Below are positions 19,672 through 28,846 of a DNA stretch of 64,000 nt, in pieces. The stretch's first letter is position 1. Each line of letters opens with the position of its first letter. The position numbers and the translations under genes were made by a program. The stretch covers positions 1,054,001 through 1,118,000 of the forward strand of contig NZ_CP115920.1 in the NCBI RefSeq assembly GCF_040412085.2, written 5' to 3'. The stretch is from Vibrio sp. CB1-14. Lineage in GTDB: Bacteria; Pseudomonadota; Gammaproteobacteria; Enterobacterales; Vibrionaceae. The notes under the pieces were generated by a model. The model was not told the DNA's origin, did not search any database, and saw only the letters and a program-made list of their open reading frames with translations.

Positions 19672-20077
19672 CGATCTTCACTCCCAGCTCTGAGTCTATG
19701 GTTTGCAGTTTGCCAAAAAAGGTCGGATGTCCGTTGACCTTGATGGTGAGGTTTTTACATAGCGTCAAAGGCAGTACATCACCCGGTGCCAATTTTGACA
19801 GCTCGTGCAAGGTGCACTGACCCGTTAACAGCACACAACCTAGCTCAACAGGTTGATAGCGCAGGGTGTTGAGGATCTCGTCTCTATCGAAGGTTTCATT
19901 GTTGCCGAGCATTTCCCGTAGCTTCTTCACATAGCGATCGTCGATCATGATGGTGATCGCTATCTCTTGATGATCGACACGAAAAACAATGTTGACCCCA
20001 ACGTTGGACGGCTCGTGTTCAGTGTTGTCGAGTAGGTAGTGTTTGGCGTCAGCCGTCATGATGTTGGCAAGTGCCAT
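19664..20077 (-). pseudogene. fliM: C-terminal fragment of fliM
   Basis: The readable product is 137 residues, against roughly 300 or more for a full FliM. It keeps the end of the middle domain (FRVDHQEIAITIMIDDRYVKKL) and the SpoA domain (VELGCVLLTGQCTLHELSKL, GDVLPL, NGHPTFFGKL). The N-terminal FliG- and CheY-binding parts are missing. The fragment begins where a rightward fliL-like fragment begins (20071), so the two share the break. The ATG at 20077 is probably an internal methionine codon left near the junction. Confidence 0.85.
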
Positions 20078-20388
20078 TGGATGTACCTTTAGAGCAGGTT
20101 GAAGTTCAGGTGGATAACGTGCTGGTACCCATCAATCTGGGTAACCGCCAAAGTTTATTGCTGCTGGATGTGTCACTGTTCACGCCCAGTAGCAATGAGA
20201 TCTACTTGAATGAGCAGCGCAGTCGAATCAAAAATCGAATCATTAAGAAATTCAGCGTGAAAGACAGGGAGTACTTTTTCAATAAAGAGTTTATCTATGT
20301 GATACAAGACGACCTCAAAGATGACCTATCCGAGGTAGCGTCTTTGCAGGTGGGCGATGTGCTCGTGACTAAGGCTGTGTTTCAGTAG
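20071..20388 (+). pseudogene. C-terminal fragment of a FliL-like gene (lafF position)
   Basis: The readable 105-residue product matches the FliL pattern. It has VPINLGNRQSLLLLDVSLFT, then RSRIKNRIIKKFSVKDREYF, then LQVGDVLVTKAVFQ at the end, comparable with the usual VxDVLFTxFVxQ ending. The N-terminal membrane segment of FliL is absent. The apparent GTG start at 20071 overlaps the leftward fliM fragment by seven bases. In the lateral system of Vibrio parahaemolyticus a FliL-like gene directly precedes the sigma-28, MotA and MotB genes, as here. Confidence 0.72.
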
Positions 20389-20393
20389 GTGGC

Positions 20394-21104
20394 ATGATGT
20401 TACTGCAACCTAAGTATCAACACACTCAAACCGAAGAGGAATCAAGCATTCAAGAGCTTGAGAAGTTGGTGTTGCAGAAAAACTTAAAGCTCATTAATAG
20501 GCTCTTGTACCAATACCGTTACGCCGTCGACGAAGGGACGTTTGAAGACTTACGCCAGACCGCCATGATGACCTTGGTCATTGAGCTGCGAAAGTTTGAT
20601 CACGTTGCGAATGATGATTTTAGACGCGCGGTCGCAGTGAGGATCCGAGGTGAGTTGGTGGATGAACTTCGGCGGCGTGATTATATGGAGCGTGACAAGC
20701 GTCAGCTCGTCAACCGTATTAAGTTTGCCCAGCAGAAGCTAGTCCAGCAGCTTAACCGAGAGCCTACCACCGTTGAAGTTTGTCACTTTCTCGGTATCGA
20801 GGACAGTGACTTTCAAAAGGCCATGAGTCTGGTGGATGTATTTGATGATATTGAGCTGGAAAATGTGGTCACGGCAGTGCCGGAAACAGACCGACAGTTG
20901 CTGTTTGAGGAAGTCAGAGAGGTGCTAGAGACCTTGCCGGAAATGGAAAAACGAATTCTGTATCTGGTGTATGTCAAAAGTCTCAACACCAAAGAGGTGG
21001 CATTGGTACTCGATGTCAATGAAACCAAGGTGCATAGATTAAAGCATCGAGGGTTGGACATTCTGAAAAGCAGAATGAGGGAGAGTGACGCATGCAAAAG
21101 TTGA
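20394..21104 (+). CDS. lafS: Sigma-28-family sigma factor, lateral-flagellum type (LafS-like)
   Basis: A 236-residue FliA-type sigma factor. Region 2 includes YRYAVDEGTFEDLRQTAMMTL and the region 2.4/3 stretch VRIRGELVDELRRRDY; region 4 includes LPEMEKRILYLVYVKSLNTKEVALVLDVNETKVHRLKHRGL. In lateral systems this factor transcribes flagellin, stator and late genes. The frame is intact. ATG 20394 and ATG 20397 are adjacent candidates. The next gene starts inside its last five codons (13-base overlap). Confidence 0.9.
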   Translation: MMLLQPKYQHTQTEEESSIQELEKLVLQKNLKLINRLLYQYRYAVDEGTFEDLRQTAMMTLVIELRKFDHVANDDFRRAVAVRIRGELVDELRRRDYMERDKRQLVNRIKFAQQKLVQQLNREPTTVEVCHFLGIEDSDFQKAMSLVDVFDDIELENVVTAVPETDRQLLFEEVREVLETLPEMEKRILYLVYVKSLNTKEVALVLDVNETKVHRLKHRGLDILKSRMRESDACKS

Positions 21105-21958
21105 TAGGTGTTGTCGTCGTACTCAGCGTCATTTTTGGTGGCTTTATTTTCCTAGGTGGTAAATTTGAGTTCATCTTTAAGTGGTCTGAAATCATTATTA
21201 TTTTTGGTGCTGCCTTTGCGAGCTTATTAATGTCGACAACATCGGGCACGCTCAAGTTAATGACGCAGCAACTTGGGTTGGCTTTCCGAGCCACACCTCA
21301 CAATAAAGACTACTACCAAGAGCTACTCTCTTTGATGTTTGAGCTTATCAATATTGCGCGGGTGCAAAACATTAAGGCTCTTGATATCCACGTAGAGAAT
21401 CCGGACTCCAGTAAGATTTTTGCTAAGTATCCTATGGTGACTAAGGATACCTTGACCACTAATTTTATTATCGATTCGTTCAGGCAGGTGATCACCGGTA
21501 AGAAGTCACACCATCTACTTGAGGCGTTTTTAGAAGAAGAAATTGAACACCTTGAAGACGAATACACCAAGCCGTCTGAAAAGCTGCATGCTACCGCTGA
21601 GGCAATGCCTGGGCTCGGCATCTTAGCGGCGGTGATGGGGATCATTTTAACCATGCAAGGCTTAGATGGTGAGATTTCTGAAATCGGTAAAAACATTGCA
21701 GCGGCATTGGTGGGAACCTTTACTGGTGTATTTGGTTGTTACTGTGTTTTAGGGCCAATGTCGAGCAGCATCAAGGATGTGTCAGAAAGTCAGGTTGCGC
21801 CACTGCAGTGCGTGAAATCGATATTGTCTGCTTACTCTCAAGGTCAGTCGGCGCACATGTGTGCTAACGCCGGTAGGAAAAATATTGAAACCCGCTATAA
21901 ACCGTCGTTTGTTGAGCTGGAAAAAGCCGTAGAAGTGTTGCGTTCTCAGCCGTCTTAA
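21092..21958 (+). CDS. lafT: MotA-type stator protein (LafT-like)
   Basis: MotA-type proteins form the ion-channel stator with MotB. The 288-residue product has the four-segment MotA layout: two early membrane helices (VVVLSVIFGGFIFLGG; EIIIIFGAAFASLLMS), a large cytoplasmic loop, and the late pair including MPGLGILAAVMGIILTMQGL and AAALVGTFTGVFGCYCVLGP. The frame is intact. It overlaps the sigma gene by 13 bases and lies 48 bases before the MotB gene. Lateral stators of this group are proton-driven; the ion here is inferred from the family. Confidence 0.92.
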   Translation: MQKLIGVVVVLSVIFGGFIFLGGKFEFIFKWSEIIIIFGAAFASLLMSTTSGTLKLMTQQLGLAFRATPHNKDYYQELLSLMFELINIARVQNIKALDIHVENPDSSKIFAKYPMVTKDTLTTNFIIDSFRQVITGKKSHHLLEAFLEEEIEHLEDEYTKPSEKLHATAEAMPGLGILAAVMGIILTMQGLDGEISEIGKNIAAALVGTFTGVFGCYCVLGPMSSSIKDVSESQVAPLQCVKSILSAYSQGQSAHMCANAGRKNIETRYKPSFVELEKAVEVLRSQPS

Positions 21959-22006
21959 TGCAACAGAACCGCTCACAACCTAATCCCAACCAAGGGAGGA
22001 GCCGCT

Positions 22007-22954
22007 ATGGAGCAGCCCATTGTTTTTGCCAGAAAAGGCCGCAAAAAACGTGATCCTCTGCAACATGGTGGCTGGAAGGTTGCGATGGCCGATTTGATGA
22101 TCTCTCTAATGTGCTTGTTCTTGGTGCTGTGGATTTTACAAGTTGTCGATGTGGAAGATCAGAAGAAGCTGCTTAACTACTTTGCTTATGGTAACGATCC
22201 GATTCAGCATCATGGCACAACGGAAACCGGCGGTAACTCGGTGAATCCGCTGCCACTGCCTTCGGTCGCCACTTCTCATTACGATGCCGATCTGCATCGA
22301 ATTAATGATACATCGGTATTGTCCGGTGAGTTTAACAGTCAACAAGAACTTGAAGTGCTCGCCGAGCGGGTTAAACAGCAGCTAAGCGGTATTGATGCGC
22401 TGGGTAGCGTTGCGGTTGTCATCACGCCGCAAGGTCTAAAACTGGTGATTGCTGATTCTGAAAAAGGGCCAATGTTTTATCGCGGAGGCGCTAAAGTCAC
22501 ACCGTTTTATCAAGACTTGTTACTCAGCTTGGCTCGGCTACTTTCCAGCATTGAGAACAAAATGATCATCACAGGTCACACCGATGCAAGCCGCTTTAAA
22601 GGTGGACGCACGACCAACTGGGAGCTATCGAGCAATCGAGCGAACAGTGCTCGTTATTATCTCGACAAAGGAGGGCTACAAGAACGACACATCTTTCAGG
22701 TATCCGGAATGAGCGATACGGCGCCGATTGATCTCGATAACCCTAAGTCTGGCATCAACCGGCGTATCGAGTTGTATATTTTGACCGCTGAAACTCTACG
22801 TCAGCTCAACAAAGTTTATAAAGAGTTTGCCGCGTTCAGTTTTAATGAGCAAAAGCTCGATTCTCTGATAGACAGTTCAAAGCAGCAGGCGATTCGAGAA
22901 GCGACAAGGAATCAGCCAATCACGCCTTTCGAGGTAATGAAACGCTATGACTAA
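22007..22954 (+). CDS. lafU: MotB-type stator protein (LafU-like)
   Basis: MotB-type proteins anchor the stator to peptidoglycan. The 315-residue product has a short basic cytoplasmic tail, one membrane helix with the essential ion-binding aspartate (Asp29 in VAMADLMISLMCLFLVLW), and an OmpA-like peptidoglycan-binding domain (MIITGHTDASRF, NWELSSNRANSARYYL, INRRIELYIL). The frame is intact. A strong AAGGGAGGAG ribosome binding site precedes ATG 22007. The next gene overlaps its end by eight bases. Confidence 0.93.
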   Translation: MEQPIVFARKGRKKRDPLQHGGWKVAMADLMISLMCLFLVLWILQVVDVEDQKKLLNYFAYGNDPIQHHGTTETGGNSVNPLPLPSVATSHYDADLHRINDTSVLSGEFNSQQELEVLAERVKQQLSGIDALGSVAVVITPQGLKLVIADSEKGPMFYRGGAKVTPFYQDLLLSLARLLSSIENKMIITGHTDASRFKGGRTTNWELSSNRANSARYYLDKGGLQERHIFQVSGMSDTAPIDLDNPKSGINRRIELYILTAETLRQLNKVYKEFAAFSFNEQKLDSLIDSSKQQAIREATRNQPITPFEVMKRYD

Positions 22955-23237
22955 CCTAGTGATCCCCAGTACCAACATGCGTAAGTGCCTTGCGTGGCTC
23001 ATTGTTGTTGATTATCTGTTGATCGCCTTTTATGTCTATCTGGCGACCAGCTTACTCTATTTCGATGTTTTCTTGATTGGCGTGCTGATTGCGGTCTACA
23101 ACCTTCTTATGGTCACTTTTGTGGTGAAACAACCGGCGGGGTTTATTACGTTATCCCGTGACAAACACCTAGTATTACCGATTTGCTTTGCCGCATTCTT
23201 AGGATCAGTGATTGTGGTCTTGACGGTGTTTTGGTGA
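22947..23237 (+). CDS. Small membrane protein coupled to the MotB-type gene
   Basis: A 96-residue protein with three likely membrane helices (about residues 14-34, 37-58 and 73-95) and a short basic loop (KQPAGFITLSRDKH). It begins inside the last codons of the MotB gene, so translation is probably coupled. I recognise no family. Its position suggests a link with the stator pair or a remnant of the lateral locus; no function can be read from the sequence. Confidence 0.65.
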   Translation: MTNLVIPSTNMRKCLAWLIVVDYLLIAFYVYLATSLLYFDVFLIGVLIAVYNLLMVTFVVKQPAGFITLSRDKHLVLPICFAAFLGSVIVVLTVFW

Positions 23238-23339
23238 AAAAAGTTGGCTCAATTTCAAATAATTGTGCGACGTATGTTGTAAAAATGCCCGTCTCGGCCT
23301 ATATTGTAATCGTAGTGTAATAAAAAGGAGATATTGCCT

Positions 23340-23438
23340 ATGCATCAAGAAATGATTCAACCTACCAACCTTGGCGTTATTAGTCGCACTTGCCTTTTCT
23401 CTCTAGGTACAGTGATCGCAATTCTTGCGATGCTCTAA
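23340..23438 (+). CDS. Candidate 32-residue membrane microprotein
   Basis: ATG 23340 follows AAAAAGGAGATATTGCCT, a near-perfect Shine-Dalgarno at good spacing. The frame runs 32 codons to TAA: a polar start (MHQEMIQPTNLGVISR) and a hydrophobic end (TCLFSLGTVIAILAML). A single-pass topology is likely. The rest of the 23239-23643 interval shows nothing else I can support. The case rests on the ribosome binding site and the membrane-like sequence, and no family is recognised. Confidence 0.55.
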   Translation: MHQEMIQPTNLGVISRTCLFSLGTVIAILAML

Positions 23439-23643
23439 TAACAATACTTCTTAGGGGACAGCCCAAACGCTTCGATTCACTGCATTCTCTGTATTTAGCA
23501 GTTACCGCAGACAGCAATCTTCGCAAATGGGCGTTCCTCTAGGCGAAACCACACACAATACCCACACTTTTCGTTTCTTTTTTAAACCCTTCTAGTCGCT
23601 ATACTCATATCAATTGTCTTTGATATCTCGTAATGAGACCGAT

Positions 23644-25101
23644 ATGCCGCTGCTAGATCGAATCGCGATTACTCACCGATACACAACGTTGCCTTCCGGC
23701 TTCTATCGCTATGTTTTGCCCACTCCCCTCGACAATCCAAGATGGGTGATTTGGAATCAACCACTTGCTGAACGGTTTGGCTTTCCCGGTAACGCTAATC
23801 AATCTTCTGAGCTTTTAAAAATTTTGTCTGGCACCTCCTTCGCTGAACAATTTAAACCATTAGCGATGAAATACGCTGGGCATCAGTTTGGCATCTACAA
23901 TCCAGATTTAGGTGATGGACGAGGACTATTGCTTGGGGAGTTGATCTCGGACTCTGGCAGCGTATTCGATCTACATTTAAAAGGGGCAGGGCAAACGCCT
24001 TACTCACGCTCGGGAGACGGACGCGCAGTGCTGCGTTCAACCATTCGTGAGTATTTGTGTAGCGAGGCCATGGCAGGATTGGGCATTCCAACCACTCGTG
24101 CCCTTGGCATGATGGTCACAGATACGCCTGTGTATCGAGAGAAGGTTGAATCAGGCGCGTTACTACTTCGTCTGGCCGAGACCCATATTCGTTTTGGCCA
24201 TTTTGAACACTTCTTTTATACCGAGCAGCACGATCACTTACAGCATTTAGCAGATAAAGTGATTGAGTGGCACTTCCCTCAATGCCAGCACACGAAGCAG
24301 CCATATCTTGCGATGTTCGAATGTATCGTTGCATTAACAGCCGACATGATTGCCCATTGGCAAGCAAAAGGATTTGCTCATGGGGTGATGAATACCGATA
24401 ACATGTCGATACTCGGCCAAACCTTTGATTATGGCCCATTCGGATTTATGGACGATTATGAGCCAGGCTATATTTGTAATCATTCAGACTATCAAGGGCG
24501 TTATGCGTTCAATAATCAGCCCTCTATCGCACTGTGGAATTTGACCGCTTTAGCGCAGGCGCTCACTCCTTTTATCGTGCGTGCAGATTTAGAGCGGGCA
24601 CTTGAGCAGTTCACTCCAAGGCTTCAAAGCCAATACAGCACCTATATGCGCGCTAAGTTTGGCTTAGTTGAAAAATACCCAGAGGATGGTGCATTTTTTA
24701 ATGATAGCTTCGCGTTCATGGAGTCGGAAGGTGTCGATTACACTCGTTTTTTTAGAGCTTTATCTTGTTTAGATAGCCATGATAGCGCTTCGATCATTGA
24801 TTTGTTTGTAGATAGAACCAAGGCAGAGAAATGGCTCAGTGAGTACTTATTGCGCTGTGAAAAAGAGGCTCTCAAAACACCTGAGCGCTGTGAGCAGATG
24901 CGTAAAGCAAACCCGAAGTACATCCTGCGGAATTACTTGGCTCAGCAGGCCATCGATAAAGCCGAACAGGGGGACTTTTCACTCGTTCATACACTCGCAG
25001 ATGTGTTAAAAACGCCTTATGATGAACAGCCCGAGTACAACCATTTGGCAAAACTTCCGCCTGAATGGGGCAAGAGAATGGCGATTAGCTGCTCTTCTTA
25101 A
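23644..25101 (+). CDS. selO: Protein adenylyltransferase SelO
   Basis: SelO is a pseudokinase-fold enzyme that transfers AMP to protein Ser, Thr or Tyr. From ATG 23644 the product is 485 residues, the family norm; an upstream in-frame TTG at 23614 would add ten residues with no better ribosome binding site. Signatures include [20 protein letters not shown] near residue 80, [19 protein letters not shown] near residue 115 and [20 protein letters not shown] near residue 245. The C-terminal Cys of some members is present as a Ser-Cys-Ser-Ser end. It is a single gene with 148 bases before the next. Confidence 0.95.
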   Translation: MPLLDRIAITHRYTTLPSGFYRYVLPTPLDNPRWVIWNQPLAERFGFPGNANQSSELLKILSGTSFAEQFKPLAMKYAGHQFGIYNPDLGDGRGLLLGELISDSGSVFDLHLKGAGQTPYSRSGDGRAVLRSTIREYLCSEAMAGLGIPTTRALGMMVTDTPVYREKVESGALLLRLAETHIRFGHFEHFFYTEQHDHLQHLADKVIEWHFPQCQHTKQPYLAMFECIVALTADMIAHWQAKGFAHGVMNTDNMSILGQTFDYGPFGFMDDYEPGYICNHSDYQGRYAFNNQPSIALWNLTALAQALTPFIVRADLERALEQFTPRLQSQYSTYMRAKFGLVEKYPEDGAFFNDSFAFMESEGVDYTRFFRALSCLDSHDSASIIDLFVDRTKAEKWLSEYLLRCEKEALKTPERCEQMRKANPKYILRNYLAQQAIDKAEQGDFSLVHTLADVLKTPYDEQPEYNHLAKLPPEWGKRMAISCSS

Positions 25102-25249
25102 TGTAGGTAAACGTTCAAATTGGGTACTTCCATGTCATTTTTGTGAACTTGAGCAAAACTAAGTAGCAAAATTTATAAACGAATCAATAATAACTCCTAG
25201 CTAAAACCCTTACACTGTATAGATCGCAGTGCAGACTTAAGGGAACATA

Positions 25250-25978
25250 ATGCAGGCTAAGACGCACATTTTAGTTGTGGATGATGACGAGGAAATCCGT
25301 CTATTACTTGAAGAGTATCTGACTAAAGCAGGCTTTCAAGTTTCAGGGGCGGAAGATGGCGTTGAGATGGAGCTGTTCATCAAAGCCAAGGGGTATCCTG
25401 ATCTCATTTTGCTAGATGTGATGTTACCTGGTGATGATGGTTTCACCCTATGTCAGCGAGTGAGACGCGAGTCCCAAGTGCCTATCATCATGTTGACCGC
25501 AGTATCCGATGAAACCGATCAGATCATTGGCCTTGAGATTGGTGCTGATGACTACATCGCCAAGCCGTTCAGCCCAAGACAGTTAATGGCTCGCATTAAA
25601 GCTTTGTTACGTCGCGCGCATATTCATGAAGATAAGCATGATGATACGCCGCCAAGAACCATAGACTTTGGTGATTGGCACCTCGACACTATTGCTCACC
25701 GAATGACGAATAGAGCTAATGGGCGCAGCCACGATCTTTCCGGTAGTGATTTTGCGCTGTTGATGCTGTTTCTATCGCGTCCGAATGAAATTCTTGACCG
25801 AGATACCATCTCTTTTGCCACGCGCGGCCGTGAAGCGCTGCCTTATGAACGTGGGATTGATGTTCAATTGAGCCGTATTCGTAATCGTCTTGGAACCAGC
25901 AAAGCGTTTCCTCACTATATCAAAACCATGCGTGGTAATGGTTACATCCTTTCAGTGCCTGTGGAATACGGTCAATAA
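25250..25978 (+). CDS. OmpR-family response regulator (probable sugar-uptake regulator, GltR-like)
   Basis: A 242-residue regulator with a receiver domain (acidic pair in VVDDDEE, phosphorylated Asp56 in LILLDVMLPG, Lys in AKPFSP) and a winged-helix DNA-binding domain (IDVQLSRIRNRLG, IKTMRGNGYIL). The cognate kinase starts four bases later, and a glucose-type ABC importer follows. The same arrangement (GltR/GtrS beside gtsABCD) is known in Pseudomonas, so control of the downstream importer is the likely job. That link is inferred from context. Confidence 0.9.
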   Translation: MQAKTHILVVDDDEEIRLLLEEYLTKAGFQVSGAEDGVEMELFIKAKGYPDLILLDVMLPGDDGFTLCQRVRRESQVPIIMLTAVSDETDQIIGLEIGADDYIAKPFSPRQLMARIKALLRRAHIHEDKHDDTPPRTIDFGDWHLDTIAHRMTNRANGRSHDLSGSDFALLMLFLSRPNEILDRDTISFATRGREALPYERGIDVQLSRIRNRLGTSKAFPHYIKTMRGNGYILSVPVEYGQ

Positions 25979-25981
25979 TTC

Positions 25982-27436
25982 ATGTCTAGAACACGCTGGT
26001 TCAAGCGATTGAGCCCGAACTCTCTGGTCGCTCGAACGCTACTGCTGACTCTGCTTGCAGTTTTTTGCTCTCAGAGTGTACTGACTGCCATTTGGTATCA
26101 GAAAACCAAGCAGGATGAACTCTCTGGTATTCGCGATACGTCAGCCAGCATGGCGACTATGTTTGCTTCTACCGTGACCTTTTTTCAAAAGTTACCGATT
26201 AAGTACCGTCATATCGTGCTGGATCAAATCCGCAATATGGGGGGAACTCGTTTCTTTGTTTCCTTTAACCATGAAGAGCTGTTGGTTGAGCCCATTCCAG
26301 ATACGCCGCTAAAAGAAGCGGCGATGATGTCGGTGAAAAGGGTGCTGATTGATAAGCTTCCAACCATCGAAGCGGTCAAAGTGGATTTCTCAAAGGCTGA
26401 GAATCTCAGGTTACTTAAAAACGATATTTTTCTTAATGATTTACCGAGGTCGTGGGCTCACCATACGTTGACCTTGGGACCGCTAGATCCACCGATTTTG
26501 GTAGTACAGCTCAAGCTTAAGAAAGGTGAGTGGATTTATATTGCGGCTTTGCTGCCTTCCCCTTACATGCAGCTCGATGATCAGTTTTTCTCTAAAGATC
26601 AGTTGGTGTTTTTGGTTATTTTTACCTCACTGATGCTGCTTCTGACATTTTTGCTCGTGCGAGCGCAAGTGAAACCACTGAAACGTTTGGCGAAAGCCGC
26701 CAATGAAATGAGCATGGATATTGATCAGTCGCCACTCAAAGAAGAGGGTGCAACAGAGCTGGTTACCGCAACCCGGGCATTTAATCGCATGCAAACCCGG
26801 ATTAGAAAATATGTATCTGACAGAGAGCATTTATTTTCTTCCATCTCCCATGACTTAAAAACGCCTATTACCCGCTTGAGGCTTCGCGCTGAACTGCTTG
26901 ATGATGATGCCAAGCGTCACAAGTTCAACCAAGATCTTGATGATTTAGAGATGATGGTTAAAGGTGCTTTGCAGTGTGTGCGCGATACGGACTTGCATGA
27001 GAACAATGACTTTGTCGATCTCAATGAGATGATCAGAAACGTCTCGGAAACCTACAATCAGGTGCACACGCAAGTGAGTTTTACGGCGCTGCAAATGGAG
27101 CCAGTGGTACTTAAACCTTTGGCGATTAAGCGTGTGTTAACCAACCTCATCGACAATGCAGTGAAGTACGGTAAGCATGCTTTTGTATCCATCGAAGAGA
27201 ATCCGACATGGATCGTTATCACAATTCTAGACAAAGGTAACGGCATTCCAGAAGCGCAATTAGAAGCGGTTTTTGAGCCTTATACTCGTCTCGCGAATGA
27301 TAAAGATGGGCACGGTTTAGGTCTTGGAATTTGCCGCAACATCTTGCACGGTCTGGGCGGAGACCTTGTGCTACAAAATTCAGAGCAAGGTGGTTTAGAG
27401 GTGAAAGTCTATATTCCACCTAATTTAGAAGCTTAG
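25982..27436 (+). CDS. Sensor histidine kinase (partner of the upstream regulator, GtrS-like)
   Basis: A 484-residue membrane kinase. Two membrane helices (about residues 15-38 and 207-227) flank a periplasmic sensor domain of roughly 165 residues, then a HAMP linker, a dimerisation domain with His290 in SSISHDLKTPITR, and an ATP-binding domain with DNAVKYG and GHGLGLGICRNIL. The start lies four bases after the regulator. A CRP-like site overlaps its stop codon and belongs to the gtsA promoter. Sensing of a sugar acid or related ligand is inferred from the Pseudomonas counterpart. Confidence 0.9.
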   Translation: MSRTRWFKRLSPNSLVARTLLLTLLAVFCSQSVLTAIWYQKTKQDELSGIRDTSASMATMFASTVTFFQKLPIKYRHIVLDQIRNMGGTRFFVSFNHEELLVEPIPDTPLKEAAMMSVKRVLIDKLPTIEAVKVDFSKAENLRLLKNDIFLNDLPRSWAHHTLTLGPLDPPILVVQLKLKKGEWIYIAALLPSPYMQLDDQFFSKDQLVFLVIFTSLMLLLTFLLVRAQVKPLKRLAKAANEMSMDIDQSPLKEEGATELVTATRAFNRMQTRIRKYVSDREHLFSSISHDLKTPITRLRLRAELLDDDAKRHKFNQDLDDLEMMVKGALQCVRDTDLHENNDFVDLNEMIRNVSETYNQVHTQVSFTALQMEPVVLKPLAIKRVLTNLIDNAVKYGKHAFVSIEENPTWIVITILDKGNGIPEAQLEAVFEPYTRLANDKDGHGLGLGICRNILHGLGGDLVLQNSEQGGLEVKVYIPPNLEA

Positions 27437-27450
27437 TGATAGATTTCACA
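27435..27450. promoter_or_regulatory. CRP-like site before gtsA
   Basis: AGTGA-TAGATT-TCACA has one mismatch to the CRP core. It overlaps the last base of the kinase coding end and lies about 130 bases before the gtsA ATG. Catabolite control of a sugar importer would be expected. Confidence 0.55.
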
Positions 27451-27452
27451 GT

Positions 27453-27468
27453 GTAACACCTCTGTTAC
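27453..27468. promoter_or_regulatory. Palindromic operator candidate before gtsA
   Basis: GTAACA-CCTC-TGTTAC is a perfect inverted repeat three bases after the CRP-like site, and a further related half-site (GTTAACAG) follows at 27474-27481. A dimeric regulator, possibly the adjacent OmpR-family protein, could bind here. The assignment to that regulator is inference. Confidence 0.45.
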
Positions 27469-27575
27469 TTTGGGTTAACAGTTTGTTGCAATGAGGATTG
27501 CTGGTTTTTTCTACACTGTGTATCGAACAGGGGCAAGAATAGCCCTTTGTCTAATCCAATACATGGAAGATAACA

Positions 27576-28829
27576 ATGAAAATGAATAAAACCCTACTGA
27601 CTCTATCCCTCGCTGCTGCCACCCTACCTTCGCTGTCTAGTGCTGGTGAAGTGGAAGTCCTTCACTGGTGGACCTCTGGTGGTGAGGCGAAATCCGTACA
27701 AGAGCTGAAAGCGATGCTAGAAGAGCAAGGTCACTCTTGGAAAGACTTTGCTGTTGCAGGCGGTGGCGGTGAAAGTGCAATGACGGTACTTAAGACTCGC
27801 GCAGTGTCTGGTAACCCACCTTCAGCGGCACAAATCAAAGGTCATGACATTCAGGAGTGGGGCGGCTTGGGCTTCCTAACTAACCTTGACAGCGTGGCAC
27901 AATCTGGCGGCTGGGATCAAAGTGTTCCTAGCATGGTGACTGACATCATGAAATTCAATGGTGAGTACGTAGCAGTGCCTGTCAACGTCCACCGTGTTAA
28001 CTGGCTTTGGGCTAACCCAGAAGTTCTGCAAAAAGCTGGTGTTGAAGTGCCGAAAACGCTGGATGACTTTTTTGCTGCAGCAGAGAAAATCAAAGCCGCA
28101 GGTTTTATCCCTCTCGCACACGGTGGCCAGCCATGGCAAGACGCAACCGTATTTGAAGCGGTTGCGCTAGATGTACTAGGTTCCGATGGCTATCGTAAAG
28201 CGTTCGTTGACCTAGACATGGACACGCTATCGGGTGACAAGATGGTAGAAGTCTTCACCAAGTTCCAAAAAGTGCATGACTACATCGATGCGAACTCTCC
28301 AGGTCGTGACTGGAACGTTGCAACCTCGATGGTTATCAATGGTGAAGCGGCAATGCAGATCATGGGTGACTGGGCGAAAGGTGAGTTCACTGCTGCTGGC
28401 AAGGTACCGGGTAAAGACTATATCTGTGCTCCAGCTCCGGGTACAGATGGCCAGTTCACACACAACGTCGATAGCTTCGCATTCTTTGAAATCAAAGATG
28501 AAAGCAATGTAGCGGCGCAAAAAGCTCTAGCAGCAACAATCTTGGATAAGAAGTTCCAAGAAGTGTTCAACCTCAACAAGGGTTCCATCCCAGTTCGTAC
28601 CGATATGGACATGAGCGCGTTTGACCAATGTGCTCTGGACTCAATGGCGAGCTTCAAAGCAACGGCGAAAACCGGTGATCTTGTACCGAGTATGGCTCAT
28701 GGCATGTCGACGACCAGTTACGCTCAAGGTGCTATCTACGACGTAGTCACAAACTTCTTTAATGATCCAAAAGCGGATCCAAAAGAAGCAGCACAAAAGC
28801 TAGCGAAAGCAGTTAAAGCGGCTATCTAG
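27576..28829 (+). CDS. gtsA: Glucose-type ABC importer, periplasmic binding protein GtsA
   Basis: A 417-residue family 1 solute-binding protein. A signal peptide ([21 protein letters not shown], cleavage near residue 23) sends it to the periplasm. The sequence tracks the Pseudomonas glucose/mannose-binding GtsA closely: [60 protein letters not shown] and [10 protein letters not shown]. It therefore probably binds glucose or a related sugar. A structured RNA element lies between it and gtsB and may let gtsA be expressed above the rest. Confidence 0.92.
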   Translation: MKMNKTLLTLSLAAATLPSLSSAGEVEVLHWWTSGGEAKSVQELKAMLEEQGHSWKDFAVAGGGGESAMTVLKTRAVSGNPPSAAQIKGHDIQEWGGLGFLTNLDSVAQSGGWDQSVPSMVTDIMKFNGEYVAVPVNVHRVNWLWANPEVLQKAGVEVPKTLDDFFAAAEKIKAAGFIPLAHGGQPWQDATVFEAVALDVLGSDGYRKAFVDLDMDTLSGDKMVEVFTKFQKVHDYIDANSPGRDWNVATSMVINGEAAMQIMGDWAKGEFTAAGKVPGKDYICAPAPGTDGQFTHNVDSFAFFEIKDESNVAAQKALAATILDKKFQEVFNLNKGSIPVRTDMDMSAFDQCALDSMASFKATAKTGDLVPSMAHGMSTTSYAQGAIYDVVTNFFNDPKADPKEAAQKLAKAVKAAI

Positions 28830-28846
28830 TCACTTCCTCCTAAACT

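Noticed and set aside
16754..20077. A type III secretion (injectisome) locus
   Set aside because: FliN, FliM and FliL features, the flagellar sigma factor and stator genes, and the NPTH-containing FlhB all point to flagella. No secretin, needle or translocon gene is present.
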